Source: JBEISR01 sp044371425 (GTDB lineage: Bacteria; Planctomycetota; Planctomycetia; Pirellulales; Pirellulaceae). From it: a DNA stretch of 64,000 bases. The stretch is taken from contig JBILTR010000016.1 of the NCBI GenBank assembly GCA_044371425.1, positions 62,001-126,000 on the forward strand, in the 5' to 3' direction. Under the pieces are notes generated by a model. It ran no database searches. It saw only the letters and a list, made by a program, of their open reading frames with translations, and was not told the DNA's origin. Position 1 is the first letter of the stretch. Each line of letters begins with the position of its first letter. This document shows positions 53,015 through 61,848 of this stretch, piece after piece. The translations under genes were made by a program, and so were the position numbers.

Positions 53015-56000
53015 TCAGCGTTTCATGAGGAAGGCATCGAGGTTCATCAGCGCCTGTCCAAGCGCGAAGGCGGCGGCGGCCCGCGCGTCATCGATCATCG
53101 GATTGGAGGAAGCGTTTCCTACTTTTCGAATCTGCGCCGCCTCTTCCGGGTGCGATTGATAGTAGGCCAACTGGTCCTCAAAGAGGTTCTGCAGCGTCTT
53201 GCTTTCTGCCTCGGTGGGCTTCCTCGACAGACAGAGAAGGAAGCCGCGTTCGATCATCTTGGGAAGCTCCCCTTGTGACTCCTGATGCAACCGTTCCCCG
53301 AGTGCCCGAGCCGCTTCGACGTACTGCGTCCCGTTGAGAAGGATCAGCGACTGAAGAGGGGTGTTGGTCCGTTCCCGTTTGGCGATGCAAACCGCTCGAC
53401 GCGGTGCGTCGAAGGCGAGCATTGCAGGGGGAGGAGAGGTGCGTCGCCAGACCGAGTAGAGACTTCTCCGGCGGACGTCATCACCTCCGCTGGGACCTGC
53501 CGGCTTGAACGCCTCCGACATCTCATAAGGGGTCACTGGCGGGCCACCCAGTTGGTGTTTCAGCAAACCGGAAACCGCAAGTGCCTGGTCGCGAATCGCT
53601 TCGGCCGAAAGCCGAAATCGGGGCCCTCGGGCAAGCCAATCGTTCTCCGGATCCTCCTCCATCCACTTCGGATCATCGAGGCTCTCCTGCCGGTACGTGT
53701 CGCTCATCACGATCGTCCGAATCAGCCCTTTCAGATCCCAACCGCTTTGGATCCAGTGGGCGGAAAGACCATCGAGAACTTCCTGATATCTTGGTCGATC
53801 CCCTTGGCTGCCGAAATCCTCGGAGGTTTTCACCAGTCCACGTCCGAAGAACGACTGCCAAAGGCGGTTGACCAACACGCGTGCTGTCAGCGGATGGTTG
53901 GGAGCGGTCAGCCAGCGTGCGACGCTCAGCCGGTTTGCCGGGGTCCCCTCAGGCAGCGGCGGCAGCGCCTCAGGTACCCCCGGCTTTACCGCTTCACCTC
54001 GCTGGTTGTATTCGCCACGCGCCAATAGGTAGGCCGGCTTCATGCCGGGCAGTTCCCGCATCACCATGATTTCCTGGATGCTGTCTTCCAGTTGGTGCAA
54101 CGCCTCTCGTTTCTGCTGCAAAGCCACCAGAGCCGCTCGAAATTCCTCGTTTCCTGTGTGGACCGCCGTCTCTTGAAGCTGGGCATCGACCGGCCCCAAG
54201 GACTCCATCGCAACAGGGTTGGGCTGGGCATCGCCGTTGGAGGGAAGCTGAGCGACTTCCCAGGCAGTCAGCTGGCGATCGAAGACTCGCACTTCATCCA
54301 CCTTGCCACCACGAAAGCCGCGGTCGCGAAACCGCTCTCCAATCGCGATGTTGTCCCCTCCGCCCCCGGTGATCTCTTTGGTCAGATTATCCCGCACCAC
54401 TTCGCAGTCGGCAGGTTTTCCGTCGATGTAGAGCTGCAGTCCAGCGGCGCGGCTGGATCCGTCGTAGGTGACGGTGACGTGGGTCCACTGGTTCTGTGGT
54501 GCCTCCTGGCGGGTTCGAATGGAGATGGCGTTTCCGGGCCAAAAATGGATCAGAGACCATTTCCATTTTCCCTCCTCCAGCAGCAGTTCGTAGCCGCGGC
54601 TAGCGGCATCGGTCCACGCGCGCGAGCGATGCAGCACCACGGCTCGTTCCTTCCGATCCGGCGTCTCGACCCAAAGCGAAATGGAGAAGGGTTGGCTGCG
54701 GCGGAAATTTCCGATCGGCAGGTCGATTGGGTCGTCCCCCGTCAATTCGACGGCCTGCCCCTGTCGTCCAGGAACAGCTTTGTTTTCTCCTCGCACCTCC
54801 GCCACCAAATCTGCCTTCAGCTTGCTGGGGGATTTTCCTTGCTGCAGGTCATCCAGTGGGAACCTGGCGATCTCACCTAGCAAAGGCTGAGCCATCGCGG
54901 TGGGCTCGATCCCTGCCAGACGCTGCGGCAGGAGATTCTGCACCGCTTGCTCCGCCTCCTCCACCGATTGACGGAGTGTTGCCAGTTGTTCTTGCTGAGG
55001 ATCGTTGGGAAGCATCAAGGCGGGCGTCGGCGGAGAGGGTGTGAAGTAAGAGTAGAGTCCTGCTTCGTCGATATTCTGGAAGACCGCGAAGAGTCGATAG
55101 AAATCCTTTTGCGAGATGGGGTCAAACTTGTGATCGTGGCAGCGAGCGCATTCGAAGGTCAGGCCCAGAAAGGCGGTCGCGAATGTCTGTACCCGGTCGG
55201 TGACATACTCGACACGATACTCCTCCTCGACGCTTCCACCTTCCGCTTCCTGCTGATGCAGTCTCTGGAAAGCCGTGGCGAGAATGGAGTCTTGCGAAGG
55301 GTTTTCGATCATGTCGCCAGCGACCTGCCACTGGATGAACTGATCGAACGGCATGTTCTTTTCAAAAGCCTGCAGCACCCAATCTCGCCACCGCCACATT
55401 TCCCGATCGCGATCGACCTGGAAGCCGAAGCTGTCGCTATACCTCGCGACATCCAACCAGTCGACCGCCATCCGTTCGGCATAGCGGGGGGAATTGAGGA
55501 GGCGATCGACCTGTTTGGCGTAGGCATCGGGCGACGGGTCTTCCAAAAACTCCGATAATTCCTCGGGAGTCGGCGGCAAGCCGATCAGATCCAGCGATAG
55601 CCGTCGAAGGAGCGTTGCGCGGTCGGCGCTAGGACGTTGCGACCTGCCCATCGTCGCCAACTTCCTTCGAATCGGCTCATCGATCAGTGAAGCTGGCGTC
55701 CCTTTCTCTGCGGGGAACTCCAGAGGAATGAAGGACCAGTGCGGTTCGTAAACGGCTCCTTGGGCAATCCAGGTGCGAATCTTCTGCAGTTCTTCCGGGG
55801 TGATTGGATCCAGCTTGGAATGGGGAGGCGGCATCTGAAGATCCGGATCCTCCGACAAGATCCGCTCCAGAATCGGGCTGGCATCGGGCTGATCGGGGCG
55901 AATCGCAGCGGCTTGATCGACCGCCACCGTGCGATCGTCCAGGCGCAGATCGGCCTGCCTGTTGGCGGCATCCGGTCCATGGCAAAAGAAGCATTTGTCC

Positions 56001-56182
56001 GAAAGGATCGGGCGAATGTCTTTGTTGAAGGAAACCTTCGACTCGGGGGCTGCCTGTTGCTGCGCCTGCGTGATGCTGGGACTGAGGATCAGGCAGCAAA
56101 CCGCAAGGGCTGGGAGCAAGGAACGGAAGGCGAATCGTTCTGCGCTGGAAAAGATTCTGCGATTCGATAGTCGTCTGGCCAT
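53015..56182 (-). CDS. PSCyt1-DUF1549-LamG-DUF1553 exported cytochrome protein
   Basis: A 1055-residue protein. The start at 56182 precedes a signal peptide (SLLPALAVCCLILSPSITQA); the open frame runs on to 56428 without homology. Domain order: a planctomycete cytochrome c domain with Cys64-F-F-Cys67-His (NKDIRPILSDKCFFCHGPDA); DUF1549/PSCyt2 (LLRRLSLDLIGLPPTPEEL, YAERMAVDWLDVARYSDSFG, FECARCHDHKFDPISQKDFY); a LamG/concanavalin-like insert (about residues 490-650: FSISLWVETPDRKERAVVLH, WTHVTVTYDG, KVDEVRVFD); and DUF1553/PSD1 (NHPLTARVLVNRLWQSFFG, VKTSEDFGSQGDRP). Probably a haem protein working with the paired DUF1501 protein in the periplasm. The LamG insert distinguishes it from the copy at 57.7-60.3 kb and suggests glycan binding (inference). 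Confidence 0.93.
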   Translation of the reverse strand: MARRLSNRRIFSSAERFAFRSLLPALAVCCLILSPSITQAQQQAAPESKVSFNKDIRPILSDKCFFCHGPDAANRQADLRLDDRTVAVDQAAAIRPDQPDASPILERILSEDPDLQMPPPHSKLDPITPEELQKIRTWIAQGAVYEPHWSFIPLEFPAEKGTPASLIDEPIRRKLATMGRSQRPSADRATLLRRLSLDLIGLPPTPEELSEFLEDPSPDAYAKQVDRLLNSPRYAERMAVDWLDVARYSDSFGFQVDRDREMWRWRDWVLQAFEKNMPFDQFIQWQVAGDMIENPSQDSILATAFQRLHQQEAEGGSVEEEYRVEYVTDRVQTFATAFLGLTFECARCHDHKFDPISQKDFYRLFAVFQNIDEAGLYSYFTPSPPTPALMLPNDPQQEQLATLRQSVEEAEQAVQNLLPQRLAGIEPTAMAQPLLGEIARFPLDDLQQGKSPSKLKADLVAEVRGENKAVPGRQGQAVELTGDDPIDLPIGNFRRSQPFSISLWVETPDRKERAVVLHRSRAWTDAASRGYELLLEEGKWKWSLIHFWPGNAISIRTRQEAPQNQWTHVTVTYDGSSRAAGLQLYIDGKPADCEVVRDNLTKEITGGGGDNIAIGERFRDRGFRGGKVDEVRVFDRQLTAWEVAQLPSNGDAQPNPVAMESLGPVDAQLQETAVHTGNEEFRAALVALQQKREALHQLEDSIQEIMVMRELPGMKPAYLLARGEYNQRGEAVKPGVPEALPPLPEGTPANRLSVARWLTAPNHPLTARVLVNRLWQSFFGRGLVKTSEDFGSQGDRPRYQEVLDGLSAHWIQSGWDLKGLIRTIVMSDTYRQESLDDPKWMEEDPENDWLARGPRFRLSAEAIRDQALAVSGLLKHQLGGPPVTPYEMSEAFKPAGPSGGDDVRRRSLYSVWRRTSPPPAMLAFDAPRRAVCIAKRERTNTPLQSLILLNGTQYVEAARALGERLHQESQGELPKMIERGFLLCLSRKPTEAESKTLQNLFEDQLAYYQSHPEEAAQIRKVGNASSNPMIDDARAAAAFALGQALMNLDAFLMKR

Positions 56183-56205
56183 GGAAGCAGGATTCCCGTT
56201 TGGAT

Positions 56206-57696
56206 TCAAGCGATCAGATCTTGGACCACATTGCCGTGGACATCGGTGAGGCGATACTGTCGACCCTGATATCGGAAGGTCAGCCGAGTGTGGTCGATCC
56301 CGCATAGGTGCAGCAGGGTTGCCTGCATGTCGTGGACGTGCACCGGGTTTTCTACGATGTTCCAACCGAATTCGTCGGTGGCACCATAGACGAAGCCCGG
56401 TTTGACGCCGCCACCAGCCATCCACCAACTGAAGGCGCGGCCAAAGTGATCACGACCATTCGGCTTGTTGGGATCGCCCTGCCCGAAGGGGGTTCGGCCG
56501 AATTCAGCGCCCCAGACGACTAAGGTGTCTTCCAGCATGCCTCTTTCTTTCAGATCCTGGATCAAGGCAGCGGCCGGTCCCTCGGTGTCGAAGCACTGAG
56601 CCTCCAACTGGGTGTAGAGGTTGTTGTGTTGATCCCACCCTGCATGCATCAGTTGCACGAATCGTACCCCTCGTTCCAAGAGACGCCTTGCCACGAGACA
56701 ATTATTGGCAAAAGTCCCTTTGGCCAATGCATCGGGTCCATAGCGTTCGATGGTCGCCGCCGATTCGGTCGAAAAGTCCACCAGCTCTGGCACGCTGCTC
56801 TGCATGCGGTAAGCCATCTCGTACTGCGCGATCCGCGTGTCGATTTCGGGGTCTCCGTAATCGGCCAGATGGAGGGCATTCAGCTTGGCCACATCGTCCA
56901 GCATGGCGCGGCGTGCTGTCGCAGAAACTCCTTGGGGATTGGCCAGATAGGGGACGAGATCGCCCGTGTTCCGAAAGCGAACGCCCTGGTGTCGGCTGGG
57001 GAGAAAACCACTGCCCCAGTAGTAATCGAAGAATAGCTGTCCGCAGGTCTTGCCCTTGTCGCTGGAGGTCATCACCACAAACGATGGGAGGTTTGCCGAT
57101 TCGGATCCCAACCCGTAGGTCAGCCAGGCACCCAGGCTTGGGCGCCCGGGAACCTGAGCCCCAGTGAGGAAGAAGGTGACTCCCGGAGCGTGGTTGACCG
57201 CCTCGGTGTGCATGCTTCGAATCAGGCAGAGTTCGTCGGCGAGGGCTCCCAGCTTGGGAAGCATCTCGCTGAGTATCATCCCGCATTTTCCGTTCGCTCG
57301 ATGCGGCTTGATCGCTGGAATGCAGGGCCACTTGGCATAACCAGAGGACATGGTGGACAGGCGGGTCGACCCGCGCACCGAATCGGGGATATCCTGTCCC
57401 TGGCGCTCCCGCAGAGTCGGCTTGTCATCGAACAGATCGACATGAGAAGGGCCGCCACCCTGCCAGAGCATGACGACTCGTTTGGCCTTCGGCGCGTGAT
57501 GTGGCAGGCCAGTTATGGCCGGTGGGATACCCAGAGCGTCATCGGAAGCGGCTTGTGAATCGGACTTCAGGAGGGAAGCGAGTGCGGCCATTCCAAGCCC
57601 TGAGGAGAACCTCCCGAACAGCTGACGGCGCTGCACTCTTTCGACGTTCTCTCGCATCCACGAGGGAATCATAGGACCACCTTCTCGTTGCGACAT
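56206..57696 (-). CDS. DUF1501 domain protein (first copy)
   Basis: A 496-residue DUF1501 protein. The N-terminus has a Tat-like QRRQLFGRFSSGLGMAALA signal. Family motifs are AKRVVMLWQGGGPSHVDLFD, HAPGVTFFLTGAQVPGRPSL, GAWLTYGLGSES, GVRFVQLMHAGWDQHNNLY, DTLVVWGAEFGRTPFGQGDP and GRDHFGRAFSWWMAGGGVK. It starts 6 bp after the preceding DUF1549/1553 stop, and its own stop is 23 bp before the next DUF1549/1553 start, so it lies in the middle of one transcript. It is clearly paralogous to the DUF1501 protein at 51.5 kb, with divergent sequence. Confidence 0.93.
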   Translation of the reverse strand: MSQREGGPMIPSWMRENVERVQRRQLFGRFSSGLGMAALASLLKSDSQAASDDALGIPPAITGLPHHAPKAKRVVMLWQGGGPSHVDLFDDKPTLRERQGQDIPDSVRGSTRLSTMSSGYAKWPCIPAIKPHRANGKCGMILSEMLPKLGALADELCLIRSMHTEAVNHAPGVTFFLTGAQVPGRPSLGAWLTYGLGSESANLPSFVVMTSSDKGKTCGQLFFDYYWGSGFLPSRHQGVRFRNTGDLVPYLANPQGVSATARRAMLDDVAKLNALHLADYGDPEIDTRIAQYEMAYRMQSSVPELVDFSTESAATIERYGPDALAKGTFANNCLVARRLLERGVRFVQLMHAGWDQHNNLYTQLEAQCFDTEGPAAALIQDLKERGMLEDTLVVWGAEFGRTPFGQGDPNKPNGRDHFGRAFSWWMAGGGVKPGFVYGATDEFGWNIVENPVHVHDMQATLLHLCGIDHTRLTFRYQGRQYRLTDVHGNVVQDLIA

Positions 57697-57702
57697 GGCG
57701 GT

Positions 57703-60291
57703 TTACTCGCGGTTTAGGGATTCATCGAGGTTGAAGATCGCAAGACACACCGTCGCCAGGGCACTCGCCTCCGGCAGTTTGTCGTCGGGGATCGGGGGGG
57801 CTGGGAATTTACCGGTGCTCCATAGCGGACGCCCCAGGTCAGGTTGCTGCCGATACAGTTCCACTTGCCGAAGGTACATCGACCGCAAGAGATCCAATTC
57901 CGATTCCGTCGGAAGGCGAAGCGTCGTCCGACGAAATGCTTGCTGCAAGGGGAAATCGATCGAGCGGGCGTCTTGCATGAGCTCCGCCGCCAGCACCCTT
58001 GCCGCTTCGATCCAAGTGGGATCGTTCAGCGTCGTCAGAGCATGCAGCGGCGTGCTGGTCTGCGAAGCTCGCACGCGACAGGCCTGCCGATTGGACGCAT
58101 CAAACATGTTCGACGGGCCTACTGTGCGCCGCCAAAAGGTGTAGAGACTTCGGCGATAGAGGTCGCTGCCTTGGGATTCTGGGTAGCTGAAATCTCGTTC
58201 CTTCGTGATCGCCAAGGACTCCCAGACTCCTTCAGGCTGGTAGGGGTAAACAGGTGCCCCGCCTACCCGTCGATCCAAAAGTCCGGAGGCCGATAGAGCC
58301 CAGTCCCTCAGAATCAGGCTTGGCATCCGAAACCGGGCTGCTCTTCCCAAGTAGCGATTCTCCGCATCCCGCGCTAGTGCCTCCGGGGTGATTCGGCTGG
58401 ACTGCTGGTACGTGGCGCTCAGCAGAATGGTTCGATGCAACCGCTTGCTGCTCCAGCCACCCTTTCGAAACTCACTGGCGAGCCAATCGAGCAGATCGAG
58501 GTGGAGAGGGTATTCTCCCTGGACGCCGAAGTCTTCCGAGGTTTTGACAAGCCCTTGACCGAAGAAATGCTGCCAGAGCCGGTTCGCCTGAACGCGAGCC
58601 GTTAAAGGGTGTTGATCGGAAATCAGCCACTGGGCCAGCCCCAGGCGGTTGGCCGGGGCCCCTTCTGGAAGCGGAGGGAGAAACGCTGGAGTGGTGAAGG
58701 CGATTTTTTCAGTCGGAGCCAGGTAGTTGCCGCGATCGAGGATCGAGGTTTCCCGCTTTTGCGCGTCGCTCATCACCATCACCCTGGGGATCTGGTCATT
58801 GCGGTACTGATTGAGTTGCTGTTGGATTTGTGTGGCTTCGTTGAGCTTCGGCAGTTTTGCAGTCAGCGAGGGACGAATCTTATCGTCGAAGTGTTTCTTT
58901 AAACCCGACTCCAGTTGGTTCTTCTCGTCTTCACTGCGTTGGTCTTGTGGCTTGCCTAGCAGAGCGCGGACGGCATCTGGCAGCCCTGCTGCGTCGGTCG
59001 CCGCCTGGGTGGCGAGGATGGCAAGCTTCCAGCTTTCGAAAGCCGCTTGTTCCAGCGGCTGTGCCTCGCGCTGTGCCGCCTCGATGCGTTGTTGGAATTC
59101 GGCGATCTTGGCGAGGTTTTCCGCGGTGGGAAGTTCGATCAGGGGCGGAGCCACTCGAATCCGCGATGAAAAATATTGCGGGACTCCGTTCTCCGGAAGA
59201 TGGTTGAATGCATCCATCATCGCGTAGTAATCACGCATCGTGATGGGGTCGTACTTGTGATCGTGGCATTGGGCACAGGCCATGGTCAGACCTAGCCACG
59301 TAGTCGCCGTCGTATCCATCCGATCGAACAGGATCACAAACCGTTGCTCTTCCGGGATCGCACCTCCCTCGCCGTTCAGCAGATGATTGCGATTGAAGCC
59401 ACTGGCGATTTTCTGCTCCGTGGTGGCATCGGGCAGAAGATCGCCCGCCAGTTGCCACACCGTGAACTGATCGAACGGCATGTCTCGCTGGAGTGCACTC
59501 ACCAACCAGTCTCTCCAGATCCACTGCCAAGTGTCACCATCCTGCTGGAAACCATTGCTGTCGGCATAGCGAGCCGCATCTAGCCATGGCAGCGCCATGC
59601 GCTCTCCATACCGAGGATCGGCCAGCATCCGCTCCACCAATCGTTCGTATGCATCCTCGCTTGGGTCAGAAACAAAGTGGTCGACCTCCGCTTCGCTAGG
59701 AGGCATTCCCAATAGATCGATCGATAGCCGCTTGATCAGCGTTGCACGATCGGCGGGCGGATTGGGGCTGAGGCCCACCTTCTGGAGTTGGGCCAGCACA
59801 AATGCATCGATTGGAGTCTTGGGCCAATCCGCGTCACGCGTCTCCGGCGGGTTGGGATGCCTGGGTGGTTGGAAGGCCCAGTGGATTTCCTCTGGTGCAC
59901 CCAAGTCGATCCATCGCGCCAACCGTTGTTTCTGTTCGTCGGTCAGCGATCGATTGGACTCGGGCGGCGGCATCTGGAGATCGTGGTCGGTCGACAAAAT
60001 GCGCCGAACCAATTCGCTCTCACCGGACTTTCCTGGGACGATCGCCCCTTTTTCCACCGCTTGCTCGCGGCGATCCAGTCGCAAGTCGCCTTCTCGGTGG
60101 TTGGGGTCCTGTCCGTGGCAGTAGAAGCAATTCTCCGAAAGGATCGGGCGGATATCGCGGTTGTAGGAGAGTTCCTCGGCACGCGCCGCCGGCGCAGCAG
60201 CCAGACTGAGCAGCAAGCCAATCCAGAGCGATCGACTGCGGCCAGCGTGATGGGATGCAGAGCGACGCGAAAGCAGGCGGCGGGTTTGCAT
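57703..60291 (-). CDS. PSCyt1-DUF1549-DUF1553 exported cytochrome protein
   Basis: An 862-residue protein and the first gene of the four-gene operon. The signal peptide is at SLWIGLLLSLAAAPAARAEE. The cytochrome site is Cys55-F-Y-Cys58-His (NRDIRPILSENCFYCHGQDP). DUF1549 follows (LIKRLSIDLLGMPPSEAEV, GERMALPWLDAARYADSNGF, MACAQCHDHKYDPITMRDYY), then DUF1553 (QHPLTARVQANRLWQHFFGQ, VKTSEDFGVQGEYP, FWRRTVGPSNMFDASNRQAC). It has no LamG insert, unlike its paralogue. The ATG at 60291 is chosen over upstream ATGs because it starts the signal peptide. Role: a periplasmic haem protein, function unknown. Confidence 0.94.
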   Translation of the reverse strand: MQTRRLLSRRSASHHAGRSRSLWIGLLLSLAAAPAARAEELSYNRDIRPILSENCFYCHGQDPNHREGDLRLDRREQAVEKGAIVPGKSGESELVRRILSTDHDLQMPPPESNRSLTDEQKQRLARWIDLGAPEEIHWAFQPPRHPNPPETRDADWPKTPIDAFVLAQLQKVGLSPNPPADRATLIKRLSIDLLGMPPSEAEVDHFVSDPSEDAYERLVERMLADPRYGERMALPWLDAARYADSNGFQQDGDTWQWIWRDWLVSALQRDMPFDQFTVWQLAGDLLPDATTEQKIASGFNRNHLLNGEGGAIPEEQRFVILFDRMDTTATTWLGLTMACAQCHDHKYDPITMRDYYAMMDAFNHLPENGVPQYFSSRIRVAPPLIELPTAENLAKIAEFQQRIEAAQREAQPLEQAAFESWKLAILATQAATDAAGLPDAVRALLGKPQDQRSEDEKNQLESGLKKHFDDKIRPSLTAKLPKLNEATQIQQQLNQYRNDQIPRVMVMSDAQKRETSILDRGNYLAPTEKIAFTTPAFLPPLPEGAPANRLGLAQWLISDQHPLTARVQANRLWQHFFGQGLVKTSEDFGVQGEYPLHLDLLDWLASEFRKGGWSSKRLHRTILLSATYQQSSRITPEALARDAENRYLGRAARFRMPSLILRDWALSASGLLDRRVGGAPVYPYQPEGVWESLAITKERDFSYPESQGSDLYRRSLYTFWRRTVGPSNMFDASNRQACRVRASQTSTPLHALTTLNDPTWIEAARVLAAELMQDARSIDFPLQQAFRRTTLRLPTESELDLLRSMYLRQVELYRQQPDLGRPLWSTGKFPAPPIPDDKLPEASALATVCLAIFNLDESLNRE

Positions 60292-60607
60292 GGAAACACC
60301 GATGCAAAACAGAGGAAAGGTGGGATCGGGTAGGTGGGGCAAAGCTGTCAAAGCCGACCTAATTCAGTATACAGCACCGGCGGGTATCGGGTCGGATCGG
60401 GGGTCGGGTTTCCTGGCACCATGCACCAGGTGGCTAACAAGCCTCCGCGATCCTACCCGGGAACTGCCCCCTGAAAATCACTGCCACACAACCGAGGGCG
60501 ATGCTCCGGGATTTGCCGATCCCTTGTCGAAGTTGCTATCCTGTTACATGCAGGGCAGTATATTGGGATTGAGAGCATTTCTTTCAAGGCTTAGGGAGGG
60601 TCGAAGC
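60292..60607. promoter_or_regulatory. Divergent promoter region (DUF1549/DUF1501 operon and glutathione peroxidase)
   Basis: A 316-bp gap between two genes transcribed away from each other, so it must contain both promoters. The GGGAGGG ribosome-binding site of the peroxidase lies just before 60608. I see no strong palindromic operator. Confidence 0.6.
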
Positions 60608-61168
60608 ATGGTAGGTCGGCTGTTGCTTTCGGGGATTGTTGCAGTGGTCTTGTCGGCCGGTGCGCAGGCGACTGAGCCTGCGAAGGCGTTGTCGTTTTCG
60701 ATGAAGACGATCGACGGGAAGCCGGTGGAGTTGAACAAGTACGATGGGAAAGTCGTCCTGATCGTCAATGTCGCAAGCAAGTGCGGTCTGACCCCGCAGT
60801 ACGAAGGTCTGCAGGCCCTCTACGAAAAATATAAGGATCGAGGGCTGGTGGTCCTAGGCTTTCCCTGCAACCAGTTTGGCGGTCAGGAGCCCGATTCCCC
60901 CGAGAAAATCGCTCAGTTTTGTTCCTCCAAGTACAAAGTCTCCTTCGACATGTTCGACAAGATCGAAGTCAATGGCGACAACGCTGCACCGCTCTTCAAG
61001 TACCTGACCAGCGTCGACACCGAGCCGACTGGGAAGGGAAAGATCAGCTGGAACTTTGAGAAGTTTCTTTTGGATCGAGAAGGGAACGTCGTGGGACGAT
61101 TTTCTCCTCGCACCTCGCCCGATGCATCGGAACTTGTTTCCGCCATCGAAAAAGCACTCGGCAAGTAA
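60608..61168 (+). CDS. Exported glutathione peroxidase family protein
   Basis: A 186-residue peroxidase with signal peptide MVGRLLLSGIVAVVLSAGAQ. The catalytic residues are visible: Cys59 (NVASKCGLTPQYEGL), Gln89 (GFPCNQFGGQEP) and Trp148 (ISWNFEKFLLD). It is a Cys-type, not a selenocysteine, enzyme and reduces peroxides with thiols such as thioredoxin. Periplasmic export is less common than the cytoplasmic form. The ATG at 60608 has GGGAGGG about 6 bases upstream; the frame is open earlier, into the divergent region. A terminator follows at 61201. Confidence 0.94.
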   Translation: MVGRLLLSGIVAVVLSAGAQATEPAKALSFSMKTIDGKPVELNKYDGKVVLIVNVASKCGLTPQYEGLQALYEKYKDRGLVVLGFPCNQFGGQEPDSPEKIAQFCSSKYKVSFDMFDKIEVNGDNAAPLFKYLTSVDTEPTGKGKISWNFEKFLLDREGNVVGRFSPRTSPDASELVSAIEKALGK

Positions 61169-61200
61169 CCGGTTGCTGCGATAGATTCGTTTTGGAACGA

Positions 61201-61232
61201 ACGGGCCCCTGAAGAGGGGGCCCGTTTTTTTT
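61201..61232 (+). terminator. Rho-independent terminator after glutathione peroxidase gene
   Basis: ACGGGCCCC (61201-61209) pairs with GGGGCCCGT (61217-61225), a GC-rich 9-bp stem with a short loop, followed by eight T (61225-61232). It separates the peroxidase from the sigma-factor operon. Confidence 0.92.
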
Positions 61233-61305
61233 ATGGAAGCTTGAAAAATAGAAGGGGAAAGGGGGCTGCCGAGCGACTTTGCTGCAGGATGAGGAGAGCA
61301 GTTGG

Positions 61306-61848
61306 ATGAGCAACCTGGGGCCGGTGGCCGAAAGCATCGATTGGAGTCGAGCGGTGGAGGAGAACCGCCGATGGCTGACGGCGGTGCTGCGCGCCCGGTT
61401 GGGGGACGTCAACGCAGTGGATGACGTGCTTCAGGAGGTTGGGTTGGCGGTTTTGAACCAGTCCAAGCGACCCACCGACCCCCAGAAAGTCGCGCCATGG
61501 CTTTACCGAATCGCTCTCCGCAAGTCGGTGGACTATCGGCGGTCTCAAGGCAGGCAGCGACGACTTCAGGATGTCTATCGGGAGCGGCTGCCTCGGGACC
61601 AGCAACCGGCCGCTTCCGAATGGCTGATGCAACTGGAAGACCAGAACCAGATTCGTAGTGCCTTGGATCGGATTGGTCAAGCCGACCGGCAATTGCTTGT
61701 TTTGAAGTATGGGGAGCACTGGAGTTATCAGCAGATAGCGGCGCATCTGGGATGCACTGTCAAGACGATCGAGTATCGGTTGCTTCGAGCGAAAGAGGCG
61801 CTCCGCGATCAGATGGAAGGCATGATGCGAAGCGAGGTGAAGGGATGA
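61306..61848 (+). CDS. ECF RNA polymerase sigma factor
   Basis: A 180-residue ECF sigma factor. Region 2 is seen as VNAVDDVLQEVGLAVLNQ and VAPWLYRIALRKSVDYRR. Region 4 is RQLLVLKYGEHWSYQQIAAHLGCTVKTIEYRLLRAKEAL. The ATG at 61306 has GAGGAGAG about 8 bases upstream. Its stop overlaps the start of the following gene (ATGA), which encodes a single-span protein of the anti-sigma type, so this is a classic sigma/anti-sigma pair. It differs from the kinase-linked ECF at 5.1 kb. Confidence 0.92.
   Translation: MSNLGPVAESIDWSRAVEENRRWLTAVLRARLGDVNAVDDVLQEVGLAVLNQSKRPTDPQKVAPWLYRIALRKSVDYRRSQGRQRRLQDVYRERLPRDQQPAASEWLMQLEDQNQIRSALDRIGQADRQLLVLKYGEHWSYQQIAAHLGCTVKTIEYRLLRAKEALRDQMEGMMRSEVKG

Noticed and set aside
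51503..57696. Sulfatases with formylglycine sites
   Set aside because: The DUF1501 proteins share the superfamily fold but I see no C/S-x-P-x-R sulfatase motif.
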